Source: a virus. From it: a DNA stretch of 27,083 nt. Location: positions 1-27,083 of the IMG/VR virus record IMGVR_UViG_3300032132_000755; one strand, given 5' to 3'. Made by a program: the position numbers and the translations under genes. Positions 11,403 through 18,477 of this stretch are shown here, piece by piece. Numbering within the stretch: the stretch's first letter is position 1; every line of letters begins with the position of its first letter. Below the pieces are notes generated by a model. That model saw nothing but the letters and a program-made list of their open reading frames with translations, did no database searches and was not told where the DNA came from.

Positions 11403-12260
11403 ATGACAAACATCGTCCCACTTGACAAGTCCAGGGGGTTCACCCGGATGGACAACCAGCTCATGGATGGCCTGCTGGCTATCGATCTCCCAGCCCGGGA
11501 GATGAAGATTGTGCTGTACGTGGCCAAGGTCACCATCAACTTCGGTGCGGGCGCCCAGCGCATCCCGGCTACCGACATCGCGAAAGCCATCCACGCTCAC
11601 CCAGATACCGTGTCGAAGGCGATTTCCAGCCTGCTGCGCCGAGGCGTATTGTTCCGCGAAGGTGGTGCCCGTGGCGACATCGGTGTGAATGACCCGAAAG
11701 ACTGGGCCTATGTCACTGAGCCGAAACAGACCAAAACAGCCGAATCGGCTCAAGTGGTCCGAATCGGCGAAGACTCGAAACAGACCAAAACCGCCGACTC
11801 CCTTCTTTATTCTAAGAAAGAAACCCCCTATGTAAATCTTCCTTCGGAAGATGTTACATGCCCCCCCAGTGAATCGGGGCAGTCCCCGGCGAAGGCTGAG
11901 CGCAAGGCTCCCTTCGGCAAGGTAGCGATGCTGGCCGACAACCCGCATGACCTGAGCGAGGCGCTGATCGCTGATTACCTAGCTATCCGCAAGGCCAAGC
12001 GTGCGCCGCTGACTGCACGCATCTGGTCGGCGCTGAATTCCAAGCTCGAGCGGTGCAAGGCCTTCGGTGTTCAGCCCAGCAAAGCGATGGAGATCGCCAT
12101 CGAGAGCGGATGGCAAGGTTTCGAAGTGGAATGGGTCACCAAGCGTTTTGCATCCCAATCGCCCGCCCAGGGCAAGCCCAACAGCCGTCACCACGGCTTC
12201 AACGACCGCGACTATCACGATGGCCTTATTCCACGGGGGGATGGCTCCTATGCGTTCTGA
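11403..12260 (+). CDS. O-like replication initiator
   Basis: This 285-aa protein probably binds the phage origin and recruits the helicase loader encoded next. The N-terminal part (about 10-100) is a winged-helix domain of the phage replication protein O type (GFTRMDNQLMDGLLAIDLP, then TDIAKAIHAHPDTVSKAISSLLRRGVLF). The middle (105-150) is low-complexity, with KQTKTA at 108-113 and again at 126-131; the DNA behind these repeats looks like origin iterons. The C-terminal part (about 178-255) is helical, with an LIADYLAIRKAKRAPLT segment typical of these proteins. The ribosome site is poor (GAGATC), and translation may depend on the upstream transcript structure. It overlaps the DnaC-like gene by 11 bases. 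Confidence 0.87.
   Translation: MTNIVPLDKSRGFTRMDNQLMDGLLAIDLPAREMKIVLYVAKVTINFGAGAQRIPATDIAKAIHAHPDTVSKAISSLLRRGVLFREGGARGDIGVNDPKDWAYVTEPKQTKTAESAQVVRIGEDSKQTKTADSLLYSKKETPYVNLPSEDVTCPPSESGQSPAKAERKAPFGKVAMLADNPHDLSEALIADYLAIRKAKRAPLTARIWSALNSKLERCKAFGVQPSKAMEIAIESGWQGFEVEWVTKRFASQSPAQGKPNSRHHGFNDRDYHDGLIPRGDGSYAF
11722..11859. other. Candidate phage replication origin inside the O-like gene
   Basis: Two 22-bp direct repeats (11722-11743 and 11776-11797, one mismatch, core AAACAGACCAAAAC) and two exact CCGAATCGGC palindromic decamers (11740-11749 and 11759-11768) occupy about 75 bases. An AT-rich stretch (CTTCTTTATTCTAAGAAAG) and then a strong hairpin (11830-11859, arms ATGTAA and ATCTTCC) follow. 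Iterons, an AT-rich element and a palindrome in the middle of the initiator gene is the lambda ori arrangement. Confidence 0.6.
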
Positions 12261-13044
12261 AAAAGTGGTTCACCTGTCCAGTATTGCCGGCCCGCAGGTC
12301 ACCTCCATGGCCATGTGCGAAGAGCATGGCCCGTATGAGGCAACTACCCACCAGGTACTCAACCACACCTTTCGCTCCCCATGCCCAGGCTGCAAGGCGG
12401 CGCAGGTTGCGAAAAGCCAGGCCGAGGACGTCAAGCGTCAGCGTGTTGACCTCGCCTACAAGCTGGGTGACTCGCTGATTCCAAAGCGATTCAAGGACAA
12501 GACCTTCGACAGCTACGCGGTGAGCTGCGACGGCCAGCAAAAGGCCAAATCGCGCTGCGAACGTTACGCCGCCGAGTTTGATGCCAACCTGGCCGCCGGG
12601 CGCTGCCTGATCCTGGTGGGTAACCCCGGCACCGGCAAAACGCATCTTGGCGTGTCTATCGCCCAAGCCGTGATGGCCAATTCCACCCATACGGCTGCCT
12701 ATCGGACCCTTGGTGGAATCCTGCAGGCCATCCGCGCCACGTTCGATGGCGGTTCCGGCCAGACCGAGGGGAGCATCCTTGACGCATTGATTCGCCCGTC
12801 ACTGCTGGTTCTCGATGAAGTCGGAGCGAGCAAGGAGGCCCCGAGCGATTTTGAGCTGAGCCGGCTGTTCTCGATCATCAACGGTCGCTACGAGCGGATG
12901 CTGCCGACCATCGTGATTTCCAACCTTGGCGCGAAGGAGCTGCCAGCGACTATGGGCGAGCGATCGGCCGACCGGCTGCGGGAGGGCGGCGGGATCGTCC
13001 TGCCGTTCGACTGGGCGTCCCATCGTGGCCGGGAGGTGATCTGA
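12250..13044 (+). CDS. DnaC/IstB-like helicase loader ATPase
   Basis: This 264-aa AAA+ ATPase probably loads the host DnaB helicase at the phage origin. Walker A is GNPGTGKTH (124-132, Lys130), Walker B is LLVLDEVG (Asp189, Glu190), and sensor/arginine-finger-like residues occur in SADRLREGG. An N-terminal zinc-like cluster (Cys23, CPGC at 45-48) is common in phage DnaC homologues. The ATG at 12250 is preceded by a G-rich ribosome site; an in-frame ATG at 12241 is also possible but has no spacing to it. It overlaps the O-like gene by 11 bases, and its TGA overlaps the next start (TGATG). No phage helicase is encoded here, consistent with use of host DnaB. Confidence 0.9.
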   Translation: MRSEKVVHLSSIAGPQVTSMAMCEEHGPYEATTHQVLNHTFRSPCPGCKAAQVAKSQAEDVKRQRVDLAYKLGDSLIPKRFKDKTFDSYAVSCDGQQKAKSRCERYAAEFDANLAAGRCLILVGNPGTGKTHLGVSIAQAVMANSTHTAAYRTLGGILQAIRATFDGGSGQTEGSILDALIRPSLLVLDEVGASKEAPSDFELSRLFSIINGRYERMLPTIVISNLGAKELPATMGERSADRLREGGGIVLPFDWASHRGREVI

Positions 13045-13145
13045 TGCGCCAGTCCAAGCTGACAAAGTCCGCCCGTCAGTATCACGCCGAGGGCGTCATG
13101 CGTACTCAGGTTCTGCCACTGCGTGAGGGGTTTGTTTTTGTATGA
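13044..13145 (+). pseudogene. Internally deleted remnant of a YbcO/DUF1364 nuclease gene
   Basis: This 33-codon frame is joined to both neighbours by overlapping stop/start codons (TGATG at its start, ATGA at its end). Its first 11 residues (MRQSKLTKSAR) match the N-terminus, and its last ~20 (HAEGVMRTQVLPLREGF) the C-terminus, of the roughly 95-aa YbcO/DUF1364 family as I remember it. The middle, with the CxxC and His metal ligands, is absent. An in-frame deletion therefore left a short, still translated peptide that keeps translational coupling to the recombinase. It could instead be an unrelated small coupled peptide. Matches are from memory. Confidence 0.55.
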
Positions 13146-14467
13146 GTGCAACTGTGGCGGTGAAATTGTCCGACGCTGAAATCCGACGCCAGGCGGCTGT
13201 GCTTGGGGTGCGCGATCTGCGCGACCCTCGCCAACCCGGTTTGAGGTTTCGATTCGACCTGAACCGTCAGGCTGGTACTTGGTACTTGGTCGTTCGCCGC
13301 AAGTGGAATCGGCTGGCTCGCTTTCCCGAGTATGGTTCGGCAGCTATCTTCGCCGAACTGCCTAGGCTACGGCAGCGCTTGTTGGGACGCCCGGACGAGC
13401 CAGTAGCATTGGCTGGTCTGGTGACGTTCGCCGACCTATTGGCCTGGTTCAAGGGACGCGCCACAAGTGACGCCTCGTTGTCCGTTTCGTGGAAAAGTAC
13501 CGTTCGCACGGTGGTGGATAAGCACCTGCAGCCCCGTCTTGGTGATCTGCCGATACTCGCATTGACTCCCGCAATGCTGGACAAAACGCTGATGTGGCCG
13601 CTCCAGGCTGAATGTTCCATCTCTTACGTTCGGCAGATTTTCAGGGTGCTCAGCCTAGCCGTGAGCACGGCGCGCGGGCTTGGGCTGATCCCCAGTAACC
13701 CCATGGCTGAAATGAAGTTCACGAATTTCATCAAGACCAAGATTTCGGCGAGGGACGGGCGGCTGCGCGCCGACCACCTGCGTGAGGTTGTACCCGCGCT
13801 GGGAGCGCTCTTTGATGCCTCGCCTGTCGACGCGATGCTGGCACTGCTGATGATCTGCCACGGCACTCGAGTGGGTGAGAGCCGGCGGGCAGAGTGGCCT
13901 GACTTCGCTTTGGGGCATGCGGAGTGGTTCATACCAGCCAAACACACCAAGACGCGCACCGAGCACCGACTGCCGCTGACGGCGCAGGTGTGCGCACTAC
14001 TGCGCAGGTACCGCGCCACCCAGATCGAAAGCGGGTACTCCGGCAAATACTTGTTCCCTGGTCGTAAAGGGCAGCCGATGAGTGCCAGCCAGGCCTCGTC
14101 GGTGTTCCGTCGTTTGGCTAGCCGTAAATGGTCGAGCCATGACCTGCGCAAGGTGGCGCGCACCGCCTGGCTCGACATGGGCGTGGATGGGTTTATAGGC
14201 GAAATGCTGCTTAACCACTCACTCGGAAAGGTTGCTGATACCTACATCAAAACGAAGGGCAACGGCCTCCGTCGTGAGGCCCTCGAGCAATGGCACGAAT
14301 GGTTAGACGAGATTGGGTTTGCAGCCATTCACGGGTTGACGGGTGTGCAATCCGCAATTTCTCACAACGGGCCACAGGCCAAACCACGCAAGGCGCGCAG
14401 CCCAATCAACGAATTAGTTACAGGGGAGAATGCAGAACGTGAAAAATCGCCTTCAGGATGGCTTTAA
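13142..14467 (+). CDS. Second tyrosine recombinase
   Basis: This 441-aa recombinase is unrelated in sequence to the integrase at the left end. A DUF4102-like or arm-type N-terminus (1-85) and a core-binding domain (about 92-195) precede a catalytic domain with a complete active site: Arg243 (CHGTRVGE), Lys270 (KHTKTR), His333 and Arg336 (SSHDLRKVAR), His359 (LLNHS) and Tyr368 (VADTYIK). It lies in the rightward early operon where lambdoid phages keep recombination genes, coupled by ATGA to the YbcO remnant, so it would be made during lytic growth rather than with int and xis. Possible jobs are resolution of replicating multimers, inversion or a second integration site. The extra C-terminal ~60 residues are basic and unrecognised. 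Confidence 0.9.
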   Translation: MSATVAVKLSDAEIRRQAAVLGVRDLRDPRQPGLRFRFDLNRQAGTWYLVVRRKWNRLARFPEYGSAAIFAELPRLRQRLLGRPDEPVALAGLVTFADLLAWFKGRATSDASLSVSWKSTVRTVVDKHLQPRLGDLPILALTPAMLDKTLMWPLQAECSISYVRQIFRVLSLAVSTARGLGLIPSNPMAEMKFTNFIKTKISARDGRLRADHLREVVPALGALFDASPVDAMLALLMICHGTRVGESRRAEWPDFALGHAEWFIPAKHTKTRTEHRLPLTAQVCALLRRYRATQIESGYSGKYLFPGRKGQPMSASQASSVFRRLASRKWSSHDLRKVARTAWLDMGVDGFIGEMLLNHSLGKVADTYIKTKGNGLRREALEQWHEWLDEIGFAAIHGLTGVQSAISHNGPQAKPRKARSPINELVTGENAEREKSPSGWL

Positions 14468-14759
14468 ACGGCCGCGCCTGGACTTGGTTCAGTGCCCGGT
14501 ATGCAGGGGTAGGGCGGTCGTGAACGGAGTGTTTTATGAGTTGGTGTGCACCGACTGCAATGGCTCAGGTTGGGTTATTGAAGGGGCCAGGTTGGTGCTT
14601 TCGCTTGAGGAGCTGGTGACGCAGTTGAGTTTCAAATTGCAGCAGGCTGAAAGACAAATTGAAGCGCTAAAAAGGCCGGTCAAAATAGTCGGTCCACAGC
14701 AGCAGTACCACGAATCGAACCGCCTGGGGGCGGGGGGCACAAATTACACAGGGGATTGA
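14430..14759 (+). CDS. Zinc-knuckle phage protein, 109 aa
   Basis: This small protein carries a DnaJ-like zinc ribbon, CPVCRGRAVVNG-x(n)-CTDCNGSGWV (Cys22, Cys25 and Cys40, Cys43), followed by a predicted coiled coil (about 58-80, SLEELVTQLSFKLQQAERQIEALK). GGGGAG lies immediately upstream of the ATG. The start is inside the 3' end of the recombinase gene (38-base overlap). It precedes the Q-like gene, where Pseudomonas phages often place such a protein. It probably binds nucleic acid or a partner protein. The function is unknown. Confidence 0.8.
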   Translation: MQNVKNRLQDGFKRPRLDLVQCPVCRGRAVVNGVFYELVCTDCNGSGWVIEGARLVLSLEELVTQLSFKLQQAERQIEALKRPVKIVGPQQQYHESNRLGAGGTNYTGD

Positions 14760-14763
14760 AGGG

Positions 14764-15153
14764 ATGATGATTCGCAAACCGGCAGGGCGACCATTGGGAG
14801 ACACTGAGTACTTGTTGGAGCAGTGGGGGTGGTGGCGGATGGATGGGAGCGGAGTTCCAAACTACATATCGCCAACCTTCGCCCTGATGCGGCAGGCAGT
14901 GCCGCAGCCATCGGCGAGCAAAAACTATTGCATCACCGATGATTGGGCACTGGGCATCGACAATGCTGTTGCCCGTCTTGCGGCCCGCGATCAGCAGATG
15001 GGGGACATTATCTGGCTGTACTACGGAGCAAAATGGCCGATGGTGCGAGTGGGCAAGCACTATGGCATCAGCGAGGGGAAAGCGAGGGAGCTGGCTAGAG
15101 CGGGGGCCGCATGGATCGATTGTGCCGTCGGATCAATGCGACAAGTTTCTTGA
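14764..15153 (+). CDS. Q-type late antiterminator
   Basis: This 129-aa protein has the layout of the phage antiterminator Q family (the type with YLLEQWGWWRMDGSGVPNY, then ITDDWALGIDNAVARL, IIWLYYGAKWPM and an HTH-like GISEGKARELARAGAAWID). It should modify RNA polymerase near the late promoter and let it read through terminators into the lysis and head genes. AGGGGATTGAAGGG precedes the ATG. It is the last gene of the rightward early operon, as Q is in lambdoid phages. A DNA-binding qut site next to its late promoter was not identified. Confidence 0.82.
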   Translation: MMIRKPAGRPLGDTEYLLEQWGWWRMDGSGVPNYISPTFALMRQAVPQPSASKNYCITDDWALGIDNAVARLAARDQQMGDIIWLYYGAKWPMVRVGKHYGISEGKARELARAGAAWIDCAVGSMRQVS

Positions 15154-15271
15154 TTTATTGACGAACGCTACACACCAAGTGAGAAAATCCCCTTTTGACA
15201 TCCCATGGCAGGAAAACTCGTGGCTATAGACAAATTATGATGAACACTCGATTCTTTCCAGGCGGAGTTTT

Positions 15272-15300
15272 TTGTTCTTGAGCTAGATGTGCTGTATATT
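15272..15300 (+). promoter_or_regulatory. Promoter of the nuclease cargo gene
   Basis: TTGTTC (15272-15277), a 17-base spacer and TATATT (15295-15300) lie 87 bases before the GTG start of the 528-aa gene. Spacing is ideal and the -10 is near-consensus. It gives the cargo gene expression independent of Q and of the repressor. Confidence 0.6.
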
Positions 15301-15387
15301 CAGGCGGGAAGCGGCTTTGATCTGGGTTGTAATAAAGTCTAAGGCATTATTACAAGATTTATTTGTGATTAGGTAGGAGGCTGAGTA

Positions 15388-16974
15388 GTGTCAAGGGATA
15401 ATTTTTTTTTCAAAGATTCCTCGAGAATTTACAGGCAGGCTAATGAGCTGGCTAAATTTCTACGTCAAGGTATTCGCGATGGGGATGAATGGTTTTCAGA
15501 TGTAACTAAATTGCTGGCGTTGAATGGGCTGGACTCTCTGGGAAATGATGAAGAGCGTAAACGCGCCGTTGAACTTGCGTGGGAGCATGCTAAATCAATT
15601 GCAGGCACGATTGATCCCCGGATCGCGATTCCAGCGTTATTAGAGTCGGTGGACGATTTTTATTATCGTGACACAAGTTGGAAGCAAGAGGTTCCGATTT
15701 GCGGTTCCGCGCTGAAAAGCTCAATAGCAATGATCTGGCCAAACATTCAGTCGCAGTTCGCGGTTGATAAAAGTGCTGATCGATTGCTAAAACTGGTCTA
15801 TGCGGTCATGGCATGGGAGCAATTGGTCGGGAACGAAGAACATTGTAGCGTTTTTGGGTTCGGTCCCGTTACACTCAATTCCACCGGTTTTTCGTACTCG
15901 TCCGAAAGAGACGAAACCCTGATGGCGCAATGGAATGAAATGGCCTCGCCTTATGGCGCGGCACAGCGAACATTAGAACATTCCAAGCAGGTGATATTTC
16001 GAGATCCCCATGCATTTTCTGAGGCCGTGACGCGAGTGCTAAACGGAGAGAGGTCGAGCACGATAGAGCTATTCAGGGATACCCTGTTCGCGTCCGTGGG
16101 AGAGAACCCGGACTTCTGGCTTGGACTAAGATCTCGCGTGACTTTGCTTGCATTCGCGGCACGGTTCAAACTGGCTGGAGCCCAGGATTTTAGCGGGGTG
16201 GTCTTGTTTGAAGAGTTTGCTGCAGAACTTCAAGTCGGTCCACACGCTGCTTCGGCAAAATTGAGCACAGAAGCCTGCTTTTGGAAAGTGGATTGGTACA
16301 ATAATCGAGTGAAGGGGTCGCCAGCCAATATGTTGGTCGAAAGGCCAGTGCTGCGCATCGATAAAACAACCTTTGCTACCTCGGTATTGACCATCATGGA
16401 TTCTATTAACTGTTTTGTTGAGAACTCGGTTTTTTCCAACGTTGGTTACGGCGGCGCAACTGTAAAATCCGATGCATTTCAGCTGCATTTCTCGCGGCCT
16501 TTTGAGCAAGAAGCTGTGGATCTTTTCCTTGAGGCAGGTTGGAAAGCCAGCGGGGTTAGCGATACCGGCTACTGGGCAGCAGGAAATTGTCAATTGGTGC
16601 GTCCTGGGGGGGGGAAAGTCCCTGGAGAAATTGATGTTTTGGCGCTGCACCCTTCCGGTTTATACGCTCTAGTCGTTGAGTGCAAAGTACTTACGCAGCC
16701 TTTTTCAAGGAGCAAGCTGACAAATGTGGTTGGCAAACTAGGCCCGGATGATCAAGCGGGCTTTCATTCAAACCTTGAAAGGAAGGTCAACTGGCTAGCA
16801 AAAGAGTCTGTTTTACAAGGGACTGATGTGGTGGGAGCTTTATTGGTCGACCAAGGAAGTTTTCTCGGCGAGGGTGCAGTCAATCCAGTTATGGATCTGG
16901 AGGGTCTGCATGCATTACTCACCTACTTGAATAAGAATATAGACTCTGACACAGCAACATCAGCGAGAAGCTAA
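15388..16974 (+). CDS. PD-(D/E)XK nuclease-like protein, putative defence cargo
   Basis: This 528-aa protein has a C-terminal restriction-endonuclease-like fold: helix with Glu373/Glu375 (PFEQEAVDLFLEAGW), then Asp416 in GEIDVLALH and Glu431-x-Lys433 in YALVVECK, giving D-x14-ExK, followed by basic and hydrophobic helices. The first ~350 residues are helical and acidic, with no motif I know; they could be a sensor or partner-binding region. The start is GTG at 15388 with TAGGAGG about 8 bases upstream. The gene has its own promoter and is followed by two terminators. Base use is AT-richer than neighbouring phage genes. It lies between Q and the holin, a frequent site for anti-phage cargo in temperate phages. 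Homopolymers of nine T (15402-15410) and nine G (16606-16614) sit in the coding sequence. Nuclease activity and defence are inference. Confidence 0.72.
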   Translation: MSRDNFFFKDSSRIYRQANELAKFLRQGIRDGDEWFSDVTKLLALNGLDSLGNDEERKRAVELAWEHAKSIAGTIDPRIAIPALLESVDDFYYRDTSWKQEVPICGSALKSSIAMIWPNIQSQFAVDKSADRLLKLVYAVMAWEQLVGNEEHCSVFGFGPVTLNSTGFSYSSERDETLMAQWNEMASPYGAAQRTLEHSKQVIFRDPHAFSEAVTRVLNGERSSTIELFRDTLFASVGENPDFWLGLRSRVTLLAFAARFKLAGAQDFSGVVLFEEFAAELQVGPHAASAKLSTEACFWKVDWYNNRVKGSPANMLVERPVLRIDKTTFATSVLTIMDSINCFVENSVFSNVGYGGATVKSDAFQLHFSRPFEQEAVDLFLEAGWKASGVSDTGYWAAGNCQLVRPGGGKVPGEIDVLALHPSGLYALVVECKVLTQPFSRSKLTNVVGKLGPDDQAGFHSNLERKVNWLAKESVLQGTDVVGALLVDQGSFLGEGAVNPVMDLEGLHALLTYLNKNIDSDTATSARS

Positions 16975-17101
16975 GGCTTATAGCGTGATAGTCAATTCCG
17001 TGCAAACGCTCGAAATGACAACGAAGTACTTTTCCGCGCGGAATAGATGTGTTTTTATAGCAGAGTGTGTTGCTGTGAACGCACCACGACACCTTCAAAA
17101 G

Positions 17102-17125
17102 CCCGGTTAATGAGCCGGGTTTTTT
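17102..17125 (+). terminator. Rho-independent terminator after the nuclease gene
   Basis: CCCGG (17102-17106) and CCGGG (17115-17119), with wobble extension of the stem, are followed by six T residues. It ends the cargo transcript. Confidence 0.85.
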
Positions 17126-17138
17126 GTGCCCATTTACA

Positions 17139-17165
17139 AGCCCTGCCATCGTGCGGGGCTTTTTC
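17139..17165 (+). terminator. Second tandem terminator
   Basis: AGCCC (17139-17143) and GGGCT (17156-17160) with inner GC pairs are followed by five T residues. It lies 80 bases upstream of the holin start. Late transcripts must pass both terminators, consistent with Q-type antitermination. Confidence 0.75.
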
Positions 17166-17243
17166 GTTTTCGGCCCCATGCCTGACTCCTTGCTACGAGC
17201 GGATGCCAGCGCCATGGAGGCCGAACCTATTTGAGGACTGCAG

Positions 17244-17564
17244 ATGAACACTGAGCACCAAGCGCTCGCCGATGTACCCCTTTGGCTTTTGGTGTTGTTG
17301 AGCATGGCTGGGCTGTCTGGGGAAATGCTGAGGGCATCAGGCACTGATCTTGCTCTTCGGCAGATCCTGCAGCGTGTAGCCCTGCGCTTTCTAGCGTCTG
17401 GCTTGCTCGGCATGGCAACGCTGCTGCTCGCCATGGCACTGTGGAACAACCTCTACCTTGCGGCCGGCTTGGGTATTGTCATTGCGGTCATCGGGGCTGA
17501 TGTCGCAGGAGGCCTTTACACTCAGTTTCTAGCTAAGCGGGCAGGGGTTCAGTCTGGAAAATAA
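17244..17564 (+). CDS. Phage holin
   Basis: This 106-aa membrane protein has three hydrophobic stretches (about 12-27, 45-65 and 69-92), the class I holin topology, plus the lambda-S-like LSMAGLSGEMLRA turn after the first helix. It should form the membrane lesions that time lysis. GAGGA lies 7 bases before the ATG. It is the first gene of the late operon after the tandem terminators. No endolysin or Rz is visible in the window, so those are probably further right among the tail genes. Confidence 0.83.
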   Translation: MNTEHQALADVPLWLLVLLSMAGLSGEMLRASGTDLALRQILQRVALRFLASGLLGMATLLLAMALWNNLYLAAGLGIVIAVIGADVAGGLYTQFLAKRAGVQSGK

Positions 17565-17578
17565 CCGGAGGTGGTTAC

Positions 17579-18319
17579 GTGATTGATTTGAAACTGGCGG
17601 TCGACAGCAGCTTGCTGCTCCGCGAAATCTCGGACATTCAGCGTAAACAAATCCACTATGCGCTGATGCTCGCGCAGACGCGCCTGGCCACCCAGCGGGT
17701 GAAGCCGGGCATGCTCAAGGTCATGACGCAGCGCCTGGACCGGCCGACGCCCACCACCATGAAAAGCCTGTTCGCCCAGTCCGCGACTAAGCAGCGCGGG
17801 GCGAAAGTCTGGTTCAAGGATCAGTGGACCACCGGCATTCCGGCCGACGCCTACCTACAGCAGGCTGTCCGGGGTGGGCCGCGACCGCACAAGCGCTTCG
17901 AGAAATCGCTGATCGCGCAAGGCCTGATGAAGTCTGGGCAGTATGCGATCCCCAGTCTGGGCCTGCTCAACCAATACGGCAACGTCTCGCGCGGGGTGAT
18001 GACCCGCATCCTGTCGGGGCTTGGCGCGGCTGAGGGTGGGCGCGGCTATCAGGCCAACGCCACCGGCAGCAAGCGCAGCCAGCGCAAGGGTAATGCCGAG
18101 CGTTACTTTGCCGGCACGGTCGACGGTGAGGCGGGAGTGTGGGAGCGCAAGACCTCGGCGTTCGGTGCGGGGGTCAAGCCGGCGTTCCTCTACACCGAGG
18201 GCGCGCCGCAGTACCGGACCATTTTCCCGTTCTTCAAGATAGGCGAGAACATCGTGCAGGCGCACTACCGCGTCGAGCTGGCCAACGCCTTGCGCGAGGC
18301 GCTGAGCACGGCGCGCTAG
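17579..18319 (+). CDS. Tail-completion (gpZ-like) protein
   Basis: This 246-aa protein has an amphipathic helical N-terminus (DSSLLLREISDIQRKQIHYAL), a basic middle and a conserved-looking core (YLQQAVRGGPRPHKRFEKSL, LNQYGN, GVKPAFLYT). It resembles minor tail protein Z / tail completion proteins of lambdoid phages, but I am not certain of the family. The start is GTG with GGAGGTG 5 bases upstream, 15 bases after the holin stop. The location is odd: a virion protein between lysis and terminase genes, separated from the other tail genes. In packaged DNA it would be near the right end if cos lies just downstream. Confidence 0.6.
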   Translation: MIDLKLAVDSSLLLREISDIQRKQIHYALMLAQTRLATQRVKPGMLKVMTQRLDRPTPTTMKSLFAQSATKQRGAKVWFKDQWTTGIPADAYLQQAVRGGPRPHKRFEKSLIAQGLMKSGQYAIPSLGLLNQYGNVSRGVMTRILSGLGAAEGGRGYQANATGSKRSQRKGNAERYFAGTVDGEAGVWERKTSAFGAGVKPAFLYTEGAPQYRTIFPFFKIGENIVQAHYRVELANALREALSTAR

Positions 18320-18477
18320 GGTCGACCTGGCCTGTAAGCCCCCCGGCACCCCAGCCGGCGGGCACCCCCACCCCCGGCTAATGGGTCCTCCCGGACCCAC
18401 CGGGGCTAGGGGGTAATTCGGGCCCCGCCTTTTCGTTATGTATGACCCAAATTCGGAGGTTGGTTGTTGTTTAGTCC
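18320..18477. other. GC-rich intergenic region, possible cos site
   Basis: This 158-base non-coding gap precedes the small terminase gene, the place where lambda has cos. It contains dense GC inverted repeats, including GGGTCC-TCCC-GGACCC (18383-18398), a CCCCGG/CCGGGG pair and GGGGCTAGGGGG followed by GGGCCCC. The terminase is of the cos-cutting Nu1/GpA type. No exact cut site can be called from sequence alone. Confidence 0.4.

Noticed and set aside
15195-15241. Candidate late promoter with TTGACA (15195-15200) and TATAGA (15225-15230) or TATGAT (15236-15241)
   Set aside because: The spacers are 24 bases or more, so the elements do not pair; TATGAT has no -35 at 16-18 bases. The late promoter PR' is probably in this gap but cannot be called.
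17031-17042. TTCCGCGCGGAA palindrome after the nuclease gene
   Set aside because: It is a short perfect palindrome with no repeat elsewhere and no promoter nearby. It could be chance in a GC-rich phage.
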